Counted from the first letter of the stretch, positions 1-7,068 are shown. The stretch is DNA of 16,104 nt from Acidobacteriaceae bacterium (GCA_003140785.1 PLKY01000123.1:9648-25751), one strand, 5' to 3'. The notes: generated from the sequence alone by a model not told the origin. A program made the numbers and translations.

Positions 1-606
1 TTTGCGAGCCATTACAGCGTCCTTGCGAATTACACCTATTCGAAATCGATTGACATCGCGACCGATGTGCAGCTGACTGACACGCCGCAGAATTACCTTG
101 ACCCTTCGGCAGACCGTTCCGTGGGAGACAACGACATCCGCCATCGCGCCACGCTGTCGTTCGTTGCGGAGAGCCCTGAAAGCTGGCCGCAGGCTCTGCG
201 CAATCTGAGGCTCTCGATGTTGAACACGCTGCAGAGCCCGCGCTACTACTCCATCCTGGCCGGTTTCAATGTGCTCGGCGATGGCTTCCCATTCTCCGAT
301 CGAACCGGAACCGTGGGACGCAACTCGTATCGCGGCGTATCGAACTATGACAGCGACATGCGCCTGCAGCGGGTGTTTCATCCTGCTGAACATCTCTCGA
401 TCGAGTCTGCCATTGAGGGTTTCAATCTGTTCAATCACCGCAATGTGCAGAGCATCGACCAGGTGTATGGAACTCCGGACTTTCTCGGCCCCATTCCCCA
501 TCAGTTCGGCGATGGAATTGGGAGCCCCGCCAATCCCACGTTTGCTACTCCCAATTTCACAGGCCCGGCCCGTCAGCTTCAGGCGTCGGTGCGAATGAGA
601 TTCTAG
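1..606 (+). CDS. TonB-dependent receptor, C-terminal part (5' end outside window)
   Basis: Open from the first base in frame 1 to a TAG at 604-606, giving the last 201 residues of a larger protein. It reads as outer-membrane beta-barrel: alternating aromatic strands, an early NYTYSKSID stretch, then SVGDNDIRHRATLSFV, which resembles the late barrel strands of Oar-like receptors with a carboxypeptidase regulatory-like domain. The chain ends in an aromatic strand (QLQASVRMRF), as expected for recognition by the BAM machinery. Such receptors are normally about 1000-1200 residues, so roughly four fifths lies upstream. The complete receptor at 11286-14798 ends in a similar way (FQFMARFRF). The substrate cannot be told from this piece. 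The gene converges on the minus-strand aminotransferase/transketolase pair. Confidence 0.85.
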   Translation, partial: FASHYSVLANYTYSKSIDIATDVQLTDTPQNYLDPSADRSVGDNDIRHRATLSFVAESPESWPQALRNLRLSMLNTLQSPRYYSILAGFNVLGDGFPFSDRTGTVGRNSYRGVSNYDSDMRLQRVFHPAEHLSIESAIEGFNLFNHRNVQSIDQVYGTPDFLGPIPHQFGDGIGSPANPTFATPNFTGPARQLQASVRMRF

Positions 607-702
607 ATTGGAGCGCGTGGCAAATATTGTCGCCATGATCATTCAAGGATGACAGTCTGGTGGGATTCCCACGAGTTGATCGGAGCGCGCGACGACAACA
701 AG

Positions 703-1107
703 TTAGGCATGGAATTCGCCAGTGCATTTGGGAGAAGTCAGTACCGTGTAGACGCAGAACATTGCAAGGCTAACCGGCAAAACAAGTAAAATCAAGACAC
801 TCATCAGCGATGAAATAACGCGCATATACGGCACCAGCTGAAATATAGCGGGCGGTAAGACTCCCAGGGCGAGCAATGACAACCATCGACAGATTCCCGC
901 GCTTGTGCGCGACCCGTTCCGAAAGACATCTCGATCGAGGAGAAGCATCGATAATGGCAGTACGCCGTTGTAAAGCGTCGCAAGAATATCGGCGCAGGAA
1001 AAAATCGCCCCGATATGCGAGCCACCGCCCTTGTTCGTCATATGTAACGCGTGCGTGCGAATGCGTTTGGCCAGTGCTTGGGTGCCGCTCATCATCTGTT
1101 CGCTCAT
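703..1107 (-). pseudogene. Decayed transketolase N-terminal subunit (remnant)
   Basis: The 134-codon frame begins like the thiamine-diphosphate-binding N-terminal subunit of a split transketolase: residues 10-46 contain KRIRTHALHMTNKGGGSHIG and SCADILATLY, matching the family's conserved start including the His of the HIG motif. After the DRD of the expected DRDRFxLSKGHA motif the match fails: the SKGHA segment is scrambled (RNGSRT), then SAGI and LLALGVLPPAIF look family-like again, and the last 45 or so residues are very hydrophobic and unrelated. An intact subunit is about 270-300 residues, so this is a truncated relic. Its ATG overlaps the aminotransferase stop as ATGA, so it was once translationally coupled to that gene. 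It could instead be a chimera with a membrane-protein fragment. Confidence 0.6.
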
Positions 1108-2216
1108 AGCTTGTGCCCGAAAAAGGACCGGATTGAATCCGAAACATAATGTACGTCTCCGTCATCAAGCGACATATTCATCGGGAGCATCAACATGCGC
1201 GTGAACAGACGGTCTGTGTAAGGCAGGTTTTGTGTGAACCCAAGAGCTTTCAAGTGATGGATCGCTTGCCCGCCCCATTGGATAAGTGTTCCGATACCGC
1301 ATTTCTGCAGATGCTCTTTCAGCGCATCGCGGCGTTTTGCTTCAATCTCGTAGTTTTGATAGATATCGAAATGGTCGGGGTCGGCATCCGGAGCAGGCGG
1401 CAGCACTACCTCAGCGACATCCTTGAGAGACTCTGTATAGAGCGAAGCCAATTGGCGGCGTCTGCACATAACACGGTCATACTGTTTGAGTTGAAAAAGC
1501 AGCATCGCTGCGTGCATGTTATCCAACCGTGAATTAAATCCCCAACGCACGACCTCGCCGGCCATGTTACGTCCGAAGTTGCAAAGTTCAAACGCGCGTG
1601 CATAGACGTTTGCATCATCGGTAACGACTGCACCGCCGTCTCCCAGGCAACCGAGCACTTTGGCGGGATAGAAGCTGATCGCAGCCGCCACTCCAAAGCT
1701 GCCTGCGCAACGCCCTTTGTAGCGCGATCCCAATGCCTGGGCTGCATCTTCGACGATGAGCAAACTGTGCTTCGCTGCGATTCTTCCGAGCGCATCCATT
1801 TCGCACGTGCGGCCGTTGAGTTGTGTGGGCATGATCGCTCGGGTTCGCGACGTTACAGCAGCTTCCGCGGCAGCGGGATCGATCAGATGGTCCGGACCGC
1901 ATTCCACGGGAACCGGAGTTGCTCCGGCGAAGTGCACCGCGACCGCGGTAGCCAACATTGTGTGCGAACTAAGGATGACCTCGTCGTTTGGCCTAATGCC
2001 GGCGGCCAGAAGCGCCACCTCCAATCCGTCTGTAGCATTGCCGACTCCAAGTGCGTGGGACACTCCCAGAAAAGCTGCGAGACTCTTCTCGAAATCATAG
2101 AGATCCTGTTGTTTGATGAAGGCCCCCCGGCGACCCACATCGGAAAAAACTGCCTGAAACTCACGCTCTTGCGCGGTGAACAACGCCGGATAGCTAAAGA
2201 ATGGAATTCTATGCAT
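1104..2216 (-). CDS. DegT/DnrJ/EryC1/StrS family aminotransferase
   Basis: A PLP-dependent aminotransferase of the family that puts an amino group on nucleotide-linked keto-sugars for O-antigen, exopolysaccharide or glycosylation pathways. From the chosen start (370 residues) GNATDGL near 59-65 matches the phosphate-binding region, EDAAQALGSRY near 156-166 carries the PLP-contacting Asp, SFYPAKVLG near 182-189 holds the Schiff-base Lys at about 186, and NSRLDNMHAAM near 228-238 is the conserved segment after it. The ATG at 2216 is preferred because a GAGG lies 9 bases upstream and the protein then opens MHRIPFF, like its relatives. In-frame starts further upstream (ATG at 2231, TTG at 2261) lack a good ribosome site. 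The transketolase remnant follows with an ATGA overlap. The exact sugar substrate cannot be inferred. Confidence 0.88.
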   Translation of the reverse strand: MHRIPFFSYPALFTAQEREFQAVFSDVGRRGAFIKQQDLYDFEKSLAAFLGVSHALGVGNATDGLEVALLAAGIRPNDEVILSSHTMLATAVAVHFAGATPVPVECGPDHLIDPAAAEAAVTSRTRAIMPTQLNGRTCEMDALGRIAAKHSLLIVEDAAQALGSRYKGRCAGSFGVAAAISFYPAKVLGCLGDGGAVVTDDANVYARAFELCNFGRNMAGEVVRWGFNSRLDNMHAAMLLFQLKQYDRVMCRRRQLASLYTESLKDVAEVVLPPAPDADPDHFDIYQNYEIEAKRRDALKEHLQKCGIGTLIQWGGQAIHHLKALGFTQNLPYTDRLFTRMLMLPMNMSLDDGDVHYVSDSIRSFFGHKL

Positions 2217-2561
2217 GAGCAATAACCTCATATCTCGTTTCTTAAAAAGGTGCGAGAGCAATGTCGGAATTCAAGTCCTTGACGGAACTCACGAGCTTAA
2301 AAAACCTTGTAGAAAGCGACGAATCGCTTCAAGTGCGGACGCCGTACATGCTTGGTGAAGTTTCCCAGTTTAATCTGCGTCATGTCCGCTCTTTTGTCGA
2401 AAATCAGTGCCGTATCTAAGCGTCCCTTCTTGGGAGTAGGCCGATCGCTTCTGCCAGTCTTCGCTAACTCATCAGAGACAAGAAAAGCGCAGCATCGAAG
2501 GGATCGGTTAAGCGTGTGAGCGGCTGACGAGTTCGATTTGCGCGGTTTCCCTGCAACAGGT
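2217..2561. other. 345-bp intergenic stretch without a convincing gene
   Basis: This lies between the start of the aminotransferase and the end of the frameshifted repeat-protein gene, both on the minus strand. It must hold the aminotransferase leader and probably its promoter, but I see no clear -35/-10 pair or strong terminator hairpin. Two open frames overlap here on opposite strands: a 52-codon plus-strand frame at 2261-2419, listed separately, and a minus-strand frame ending at 2297. The latter's last 30 codons read like a protein C-terminus (LGNFTKHVRRPHLKRFVAFY) with no start of its own inside the gap. At most one is real, and either could be the relic of a lost gene. Confidence 0.5.
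2261..2419 (+). CDS. Possible small protein, 52 residues, unrecognised
   Basis: ATG at 2261 to TAA at 2417-2419. The product starts MSEFKSLTELTSLKNLVESD and ends SFVENQCRI. It has mixed charge, no transmembrane segment and an even composition, so it looks more protein-like than most antisense frames. An AAAAAGG sits about 10 bases upstream of the ATG, a slightly distant ribosome site. Against it, third codon positions are less GC-rich than in neighbouring genes, no family is recognised, and a minus-strand frame on the same DNA also looks coding. It would be divergent from the aminotransferase, whose start lies 44 bases to the left. Treat as a candidate only. Confidence 0.2.
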   Translation: MSEFKSLTELTSLKNLVESDESLQVRTPYMLGEVSQFNLRHVRSFVENQCRI

Positions 2562-3349
2562 TCAATCAGCGAGCTTGAAGATCCGAATCTGTACCAGCTT
2601 CGCAATCGTGAGGTTTTTGAGACCGCGAGCTTCCATGCGCCGGATGAAATCCGGAGTAATCTTGAAGATGCGAATCTGAACCAGTTCATCGAAGGTAGGC
2701 TGATACCCGAGCGAGCGAATCTCGCGCACCTCCGCGGGATCGACACCCTGCACCCGCATCGCGATCAACTGGTCGGCCGAGGGAAGATCGTAGCCCAGCG
2801 CCGTAATGCTGTGGACATACGCAGGATCCGCCTTGAAGATGCGCAGCGGTATGAGGTTATCGACGGTGATACCCTGTATTCCGATCTCCCGCAGCGACTG
2901 TGCCCATTGGCTCTCGACATTGACCAACGCATAGGTTTGCAGCTTCTCTGAATCGAGGCCGGAGAATCCCATCTGCTCCATGCGCGCGGCAAACGGGGCA
3001 TCCGGCACAAAGAGCGATTTGCCGCGAGAGTGCCATTGTGCACCGTGCCGGAGCATGTCAATGTGCCCGCCTCCGCTGCAAGCGTTGCAGTGAGTTCCGC
3101 TCCGTTGTGCACCAGGTCCGCGGGCGTAATTCCTTTGAACCTGTCGATCGATTCTTCGCTATAGTTTGACCCGCAATGCGAATGCTCGCTCTCGCAATCC
3201 CCACTGTCGATGTGGAGACGGAATTTACCCTGCTGCTCGCTGGCACTGATCGCGCATGCCGCATGCACAGGTTCGAGCGCTGCGGATTGAAGCGCCGTGA
3301 TCGCCGAAGCCATAAGGACGAGGGGAACATGAAGTCGATGCGTGTTCAT
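2562..3349 (-). pseudogene. Secreted 29-residue-repeat protein, frameshifted
   Basis: Two overlapping frames form one broken gene. The upstream frame starts at ATG 3349 with GGGAG six bases before it. It encodes a signal peptide (hydrophobic core VPLVLMASAITAL, likely cleavage near VHA-A) and a small Cys-containing domain ending in GTVHNGTLA. The downstream frame continues with KSLFVPDAPFAARMEQMGF and about five tandem repeats of 28-29 residues, each roughly hxxxGaxxxxxdxLhxhRhxxhxPxahxx, ending KLVQIRIFKLAD. The frames join at about 3021-3026, where GCGGCAAAT would read through as GCGGGCAAAT, so one lost G explains the break. Repaired length is about 262 residues. The repeats match those in the M56 sensor's C-terminus, 121 bp upstream in the operon. 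A sequencing indel is the main alternative to a true pseudogene. Function unknown. Confidence 0.65.
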
Positions 3350-3470
3350 CGGAATCTCCCGTTGCTGAATGCCTGGAAAGAGGCGTAGTTTTACCGTCGC
3401 CGCAACCCGGGTGCACTAACCGAGGGCAAGCACCTTCATTACGACAAGAGAAAATGAATTCTTAATTGAC

Positions 3471-3992
3471 CTATTGCTTCACAGATTCGTCGTCGAGCAA
3501 ACCGGTGATCCGCAGCTGTACCAGTTTTTCGAGCGATAGATGAGTGAACCCATGCTTCTTTGCAGACTCGATAAACGACGCATCGATGCGGAAGATGCGG
3601 GTCTTAATCACGTCTTCCACCGACGCGCCAGGATACTCGCGGGCGATCTGCTGCGCGTATTCTGGCGTAACGCCCTGGACCCGAAGCGCTACCAGTTGCT
3701 GCGAGGTAAGGTCAGAGAAACCCGCGCCCTTCATGCCGGCAACAAACTCCGGCGTCACTTCGAAAATGCGAAACGAAATTGCATCCTGGAAGCTTTTCAG
3801 TTGAAACCCTTGCAGTTTGAGGCCGCTGATGTAGTCAGGTGTGACACCGTGAATCTTGCATGCGATGAGTTCGTCGGCTGAAGGTTTCCCAAAGCCCGAT
3901 TGAGCCATCGCCTGCGCGTACTCGGGCGTCACGTCCTGGATCTTCATCGCAATAAATTTGTCGAGATCGACGTCGTAGCCGGCAGCCTTCAT
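3471..3992 (-). CDS. Repeat domain of the M56 sensor, in a separate overlapping frame
   Basis: A 173-residue frame made almost entirely of six tandem repeats of 28-30 residues. The repeats open MKAAGYDVDLDKF, MAQSGFGKPSADEL, LKLQGFQLKSFQDA, MKGAGFSDLTSQQL, IAREYPGASVEDV and AKKHGFTHLSLEKL, and most continue into a KIQ/RIF-type segment and VTPEY or VTPDY. Predicted structure is a helical solenoid. Its ATG overlaps the stop of the preceding M56 gene (ATGA). Reading upstream in this frame gives SYIDR directly before the Met, a lead-in expected inside a longer protein. I therefore think this was the periplasmic C-terminus of the M56 protein, detached by an indel near 4005-4016. Coupled translation as a separate protein is possible, but it has no signal peptide and would then stay in the cytoplasm. 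Confidence 0.6.
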   Translation of the reverse strand: MKAAGYDVDLDKFIAMKIQDVTPEYAQAMAQSGFGKPSADELIACKIHGVTPDYISGLKLQGFQLKSFQDAISFRIFEVTPEFVAGMKGAGFSDLTSQQLVALRVQGVTPEYAQQIAREYPGASVEDVIKTRIFRIDASFIESAKKHGFTHLSLEKLVQLRITGLLDDESVKQ

Positions 3993-5224
3993 GCGGTCGA
4001 TGTAACTGACCCTAGAGGCTGTGCGGCGTCCAGCTGTTTCTCTTGCGGTTCCGAAGCAGCAGCCTCCAACAGAGCGCCAGGGGAAACGAGGTGCGTCGCC
4101 GCGGCCAGAGCGGGTTTGATGACCTTCACCTGTGGCGCGGCACTTACCTGAATAGAGGCAATATGAGTTGACGCCGACAAATGCGCAGGATTCAGGCTTG
4201 CGACAACTGGACGTGCCGCCGTCAACGAAACCGCGAGCGCAACGCAGGCGACAACCAGCGAAAAAGGCTGCACAGGCCGCCCGCCAGACCGGGCAACGGG
4301 TTCCCCAAGAATGCGGGCAATTCTCAGACGCAAAGTTTGCGAAGTTTGATGTCCATCAAGTGCCATGGCAAGCCTCCAGTGGCGGGCGCGCTGCTCCTCA
4401 AGCCGGAAGAGCGCGGTGGCATAGGTTACAGGATTCGGGCAGACTTTCAGCGCGAGATCGTCGCAGCAGAGTTCGCGTTCATGGCGTATGCGATTACCAA
4501 TCCACCAAACGGCCGGATGAAAGAAGAACAGAGTCTCCACCAATGTCTGTGCGAGATTGCAGAAGAAGTCCGCGCGGCGCACGTGAGCCAGTTCATGCGC
4601 CAACACCATTTCAAGCTCGTCGGGACCAAGCAGCGTGATCGCAGAAAGTGGCAGCAGCACCATGGCTCGCAGGGCTCCCACAGTGATGGGCCCAGCGACT
4701 GCACTCGAAACCCGCAAGAGCACAGGCCGCCTGAGACCCATCGCCGCGAAGATGCGCCGGAAGCTTTCGCGCACTTGTTCGGGAGCGTCCGCAATGGCAG
4801 TGGCACGCAATCTCTGAATCATCCACCAGCCCCCCAAGCTGCGCACGGAGAGCACTACCACGCCGAGCACCCAGAATCCGTCGATCCAGCGCAGCAGATT
4901 GGCCTGCGTCGAGCCGGCAACACCTTGGTGCTGAGAGATGAAACCCGGCGCCATGGTGCGCGGCAGCGCAAGCGATGCGTCCTCTATTGTTGAAGCGGCG
5001 TTGTGCGGAGCGGGGGACGACGTGGCCCAGCGCATTTGCCATGCGAACGTCCCGACCGCTGCACCAACCATCATCAACATCGCCGCGACCGCGATCAAAT
5101 AGCGGGTCTGGCTCGTACTGCGAGCAAGCAGAACGGTCGACAAGCGATAGATTCCAGCAATCGCGGCAGCCTGCCAGCAGAAATGAATGAGAGTCCATGC
5201 GATGGCGTCGAGTGTGTGGCTCAT
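3989..5224 (-). CDS. M56 family (BlaR1-type) membrane metallopeptidase
   Basis: A sensor-protease of the BlaR1/MecR1 class, which on signal cleaves or inactivates its partner repressor. Of its 411 residues, hydrophobic segments near 8-27, 41-62 and 112-132 precede the cytoplasmic zinc domain. HELAH at 210-214 gives the two His and catalytic Glu, and RHERELCCDD near 247-256 supplies the ExxxD-type third ligand region. A fourth membrane segment lies near 320-337. BlaR1 continues here into an extracellular penicillin-binding domain. This protein has only about 70 Ala/Pro-rich residues before a TGA, and the 29-residue repeats follow in another frame. Its start overlaps the BlaI-type repressor stop (ATGA), so the two are co-translated. 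Absence of a penicillin-binding domain argues against beta-lactam sensing. Confidence 0.85.
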   Translation of the reverse strand: MSHTLDAIAWTLIHFCWQAAAIAGIYRLSTVLLARSTSQTRYLIAVAAMLMMVGAAVGTFAWQMRWATSSPAPHNAASTIEDASLALPRTMAPGFISQHQGVAGSTQANLLRWIDGFWVLGVVVLSVRSLGGWWMIQRLRATAIADAPEQVRESFRRIFAAMGLRRPVLLRVSSAVAGPITVGALRAMVLLPLSAITLLGPDELEMVLAHELAHVRRADFFCNLAQTLVETLFFFHPAVWWIGNRIRHERELCCDDLALKVCPNPVTYATALFRLEEQRARHWRLAMALDGHQTSQTLRLRIARILGEPVARSGGRPVQPFSLVVACVALAVSLTAARPVVASLNPAHLSASTHIASIQVSAAPQVKVIKPALAAATHLVSPGALLEAAASEPQEKQLDAAQPLGSVTSTA

Positions 5225-5649
5225 GGCTGATGTTTTCCTTTTTGGGCAGAATTCGTTTCCACAGGTGAGCGCTTGCTATCGATAAGGACGCGGATGGCAT
5301 CTAGTTCGTCGGCACTGGCTGGTTCCATCGCGAGAGCATGCAATGCGAGCTGCGCGGCCGACCCGGAAAAAAGACGCACACTCAGGTCCTTGAGAATCTC
5401 GCTCTGCGTAACGTCCTGGCTGAGCGCTGCGCGGTAAACGTGAGCGCGGTTGGCCTCATCTCGAACTACCAGCCCTTTCACCGTCATGATCTGCAGCATT
5501 TTGAGCACGGTTGTGTACCCGGAAGGGCGTTGAAGATTGAGCGCATCGTAGATTTCACGAACCGTTGCCGGCTCCTTTTCCCACAAGATCCGCAGCAGCT
5601 CAAGCTCAGCTTCGGTCGGTCGTGGCAAGGATTTGGAGGACTTCGTCAT
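5221..5649 (-). CDS. BlaI/MecI/CopY family transcriptional repressor
   Basis: A 142-residue winged-helix repressor, the usual partner of M56 sensors. The N-terminal half has the family pattern PTEAELELLRILWEKEPATV, then VREIYDALN and GYTTVLKMLQIMTVKGLV (recognition helix and wing region). The second half is the helical dimerisation part, with a basic tail. BlaI proteins dimerise on dyads and are inactivated by the sensor protease. I chose ATG 5649 over the in-frame GTG at 5661 because the promoter's -10 box ends one base before that GTG, so the GTG would lie before or at the transcription start. The stop overlaps the M56 start. Dyads in its own promoter indicate autoregulation of the operon. 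Confidence 0.9.
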   Translation of the reverse strand: MTKSSKSLPRPTEAELELLRILWEKEPATVREIYDALNLQRPSGYTTVLKMLQIMTVKGLVVRDEANRAHVYRAALSQDVTQSEILKDLSVRLFSGSAAQLALHALAMEPASADELDAIRVLIDSKRSPVETNSAQKGKHQP

Positions 5650-5661
5650 GATGTTTGTCAC

Positions 5662-5689
5662 TTTATACGAAGTATTTCGTAGATGTCAA
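5662..5689 (-). promoter_or_regulatory. Promoter of the repressor/sensor operon
   Basis: On the minus strand TTGACA (5684-5689) is a perfect -35 and TATAAA (5662-5667) a near-perfect -10, 16 bases apart. Transcription should begin about 6-8 bases past the -10 box, leaving only about 5-7 bases before the ATG at 5649, so the message is nearly leaderless. No ribosome site fits in that space. The spacer is filled by an operator-like dyad. Confidence 0.7.
5666..5681. promoter_or_regulatory. Operator-like dyad 1 (TACGAA-N4-TTCGTA)
   Basis: A perfect 6-bp inverted repeat with a GTAT centre, lying between the -35 and -10 boxes of the repressor promoter and overlapping two bases of the -10. BlaI/MecI operators have similarly short dyads in the same place, although with a different core (TACA/TGTA). 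A bound dimer here would block RNA polymerase. Assignment to this BlaI protein is by position and symmetry. Confidence 0.6.
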
Positions 5690-5702
5690 CGAAAATCTTC
5701 GT
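5689..5702. promoter_or_regulatory. Operator-like dyad 2 (ACGAA-N4-TTCGT)
   Basis: Five-base arms with an AATC centre repeat the core of dyad 1. The two centres are 22 bp apart, two helical turns, so two dimers would sit on the same face of the helix. It starts at the upstream edge of the -35 box. Confidence 0.5.
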
Positions 5703-5717
5703 AGATATTGAAGATTT
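5693..5717. repeat. Inverted repeat AAATCTTC-N9-GAAGATTT
   Basis: Perfect 8-bp arms separated by 9 bases, overlapping dyad 2 just upstream of the repressor promoter. It may be an extra binding site for the repressor or another regulator, and it also lies within the 209-bp region upstream of the divergent TauE gene. Confidence 0.4.
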
Positions 5718-5858
5718 ACCGAGTGCTATCCGGCTTCAGCCTGGAAGCGCGACTCGACATCCACCACGGTCGACGACCCTGCGGCTAATTCTCCAATAAA
5801 GATAGAATGAGCAGGTCACCCACTCGCCTGCAAAATCTCGCAGCGATCAATCCCTTTC

Positions 5859-6698
5859 ATGACAGCGCTGACATTCACCTTTGTGGTTCTGGCCATGTCG
5901 GCCATAGCCGGCTTTCTCGGAGCACTCACCGGCCTCGGCGGCGGCGTGGTTATCGTGCCGGTGCTGGCGATTGCCTTTGGAGTCGATATCAAATACGCGA
6001 TCGGAGCCTCGCTGGTCTCGGTCATAGCGACGTCGTCAGGAGCAGCCGCGGCATACGTGCGCGAAGGCTATTCCAATATTCGTGTGGGGATGTTGCTCGA
6101 AATTGCGACGACGGTGGGCGCGATCGTCGGCGCCATTCTGGCTGTGCACGTCACCACTCACGTAATCGCGATTGTGTTTGGGTTGGTCCTTCTCCAGGCC
6201 GCGTATCAGTCGCTCTTCAAGCCAGACCAGGAAACAGCCTGCCCAACCGAGTCGGACGCCCTCGGCAAGCGCTTGCGGCTCGGCAGCACCTACCCCGTCG
6301 ATGGAACCCGTCTGGAATATGGAGTGCGGAATGTACCGACCGGCTTCGGACTAATGTTCGGAGCGGGCACTCTTTCAGGGTTGCTGGGCATCGGCTCCGG
6401 CGCGCTGAAGGTGATTGCGATGGACCGCGCAATGAAAATCCCATTTAAGGTCTCAACTACAACCAGCAACTTCATGATCGGAGTAACAGCAGCAGCAAGC
6501 GCAGGCGTCTACCTGAGCCGCGGTTATATCGATCCGCGCGTCGCAATGCCCGTGATGCTTGGCGTTCTCGCGGGGGCGTTCTTTGGAACAAAAGTTCTGA
6601 TTCAGGCTCGCGTGCGCACGTTGCGCATTATCTTCGGATGCGTGGTGCTGGCCCTTGGCATTGAAATGATCGTGAACGGCCTCACAGGAAAGGTATAG
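5859..6698 (+). CDS. TauE/SafE family sulfite/organoanion exporter
   Basis: An inner-membrane protein of 279 residues with the two-fold internal repeat of the TauE/SafE family. The first half has GALTGLGGGVVIVP at 21-34 and the second GTLSGLLGIGSGALKV at 170-185. About eight hydrophobic segments surround a polar loop near 120-155. Members move sulfite, sulfoacetate or other small organic anions, but the substrate is not visible here. The ATG at 5859 has no clear ribosome site. An in-frame ATG at 5898 would cut into the first membrane segment, so the longer form is preferred. The stop lies 4 bases before the DUF1634 gene, an arrangement common for this pair. Confidence 0.85.
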   Translation: MTALTFTFVVLAMSAIAGFLGALTGLGGGVVIVPVLAIAFGVDIKYAIGASLVSVIATSSGAAAAYVREGYSNIRVGMLLEIATTVGAIVGAILAVHVTTHVIAIVFGLVLLQAAYQSLFKPDQETACPTESDALGKRLRLGSTYPVDGTRLEYGVRNVPTGFGLMFGAGTLSGLLGIGSGALKVIAMDRAMKIPFKVSTTTSNFMIGVTAAASAGVYLSRGYIDPRVAMPVMLGVLAGAFFGTKVLIQARVRTLRIIFGCVVLALGIEMIVNGLTGKV

Positions 6699-6702
6699 AT
6701 CG

Positions 6703-7068
6703 TTGGACGACCAGCGCCTCGAAACCAACATTGGCAACCTGCTTCGCACCGGAGTCCTGCTTTCCGCCGCCACGGTTTTTGCAGGCGGCGTTCTGTACCT
6801 TGCGCGGCACCATGCAGACCGAGTCAGCTATCACCAGTTCTCAGCGGGCGGAGCCATCGTGCAATCCTTCAGGGGAATACTGCAGTCCGCTGCTCACCTT
6901 AACAGCGAAGGGTTGATTCAATTCGGTCTTCTGCTCTTGATTGCCACGCCGGTCGCGCGTGTCGCTTTGGCGGTCGTAGGCTTCGCTCTCGAAAGGGACA
7001 GACTCTACGCAGTTGTGAGTCTCATTGTCCTGATAATCCTCGTCCTCAGCCTGATGCGCGCGTTGTGA
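6703..7068 (+). CDS. DUF1634 family membrane protein
   Basis: A small membrane protein of 121 residues with three hydrophobic segments near 12-34, 69-92 and 98-118. LNSEGLIQFGLLLLIATPVA around 67-86 and the following charged turn FALERDRLY are typical of DUF1634. The start is a TTG at 6703, the first start-like codon after the exporter stop, with AGGAAAGG about 10 bases upstream. A tight spacing with a TauE/SafE gene is a recurring arrangement, suggesting an accessory subunit of the exporter. Its biochemical role is unknown. It converges on the KdsC-like gene with only 17 bp between them. Confidence 0.82.
   Translation: MDDQRLETNIGNLLRTGVLLSAATVFAGGVLYLARHHADRVSYHQFSAGGAIVQSFRGILQSAAHLNSEGLIQFGLLLLIATPVARVALAVVGFALERDRLYAVVSLIVLIILVLSLMRAL

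Noticed and set aside
2297..2746. 149-codon minus-strand frame running from the repeat-protein gene into the intergenic stretch
   Set aside because: Its first 60 codons are an out-of-frame reading of the 29-residue repeats. Only the last 30 or so codons look protein-like, and they have no start of their own.
4447..4806. Minus-strand frame overlapping the M56 gene in another frame
   Set aside because: Cys/Trp/Ser-rich shadow of the zinc-protease region without any motif.
4181..4993. 270-codon plus-strand frame opposite the M56 gene
   Set aside because: Antisense to HELAH and the membrane segments of the M56 protein, with a low-complexity polar composition.
5807..6448. Plus-strand frame overlapping the TauE gene in another frame
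   Set aside because: Arg/Ser/His-rich composition typical of an out-of-frame shadow; the TauE frame has membrane segments and the family motifs.
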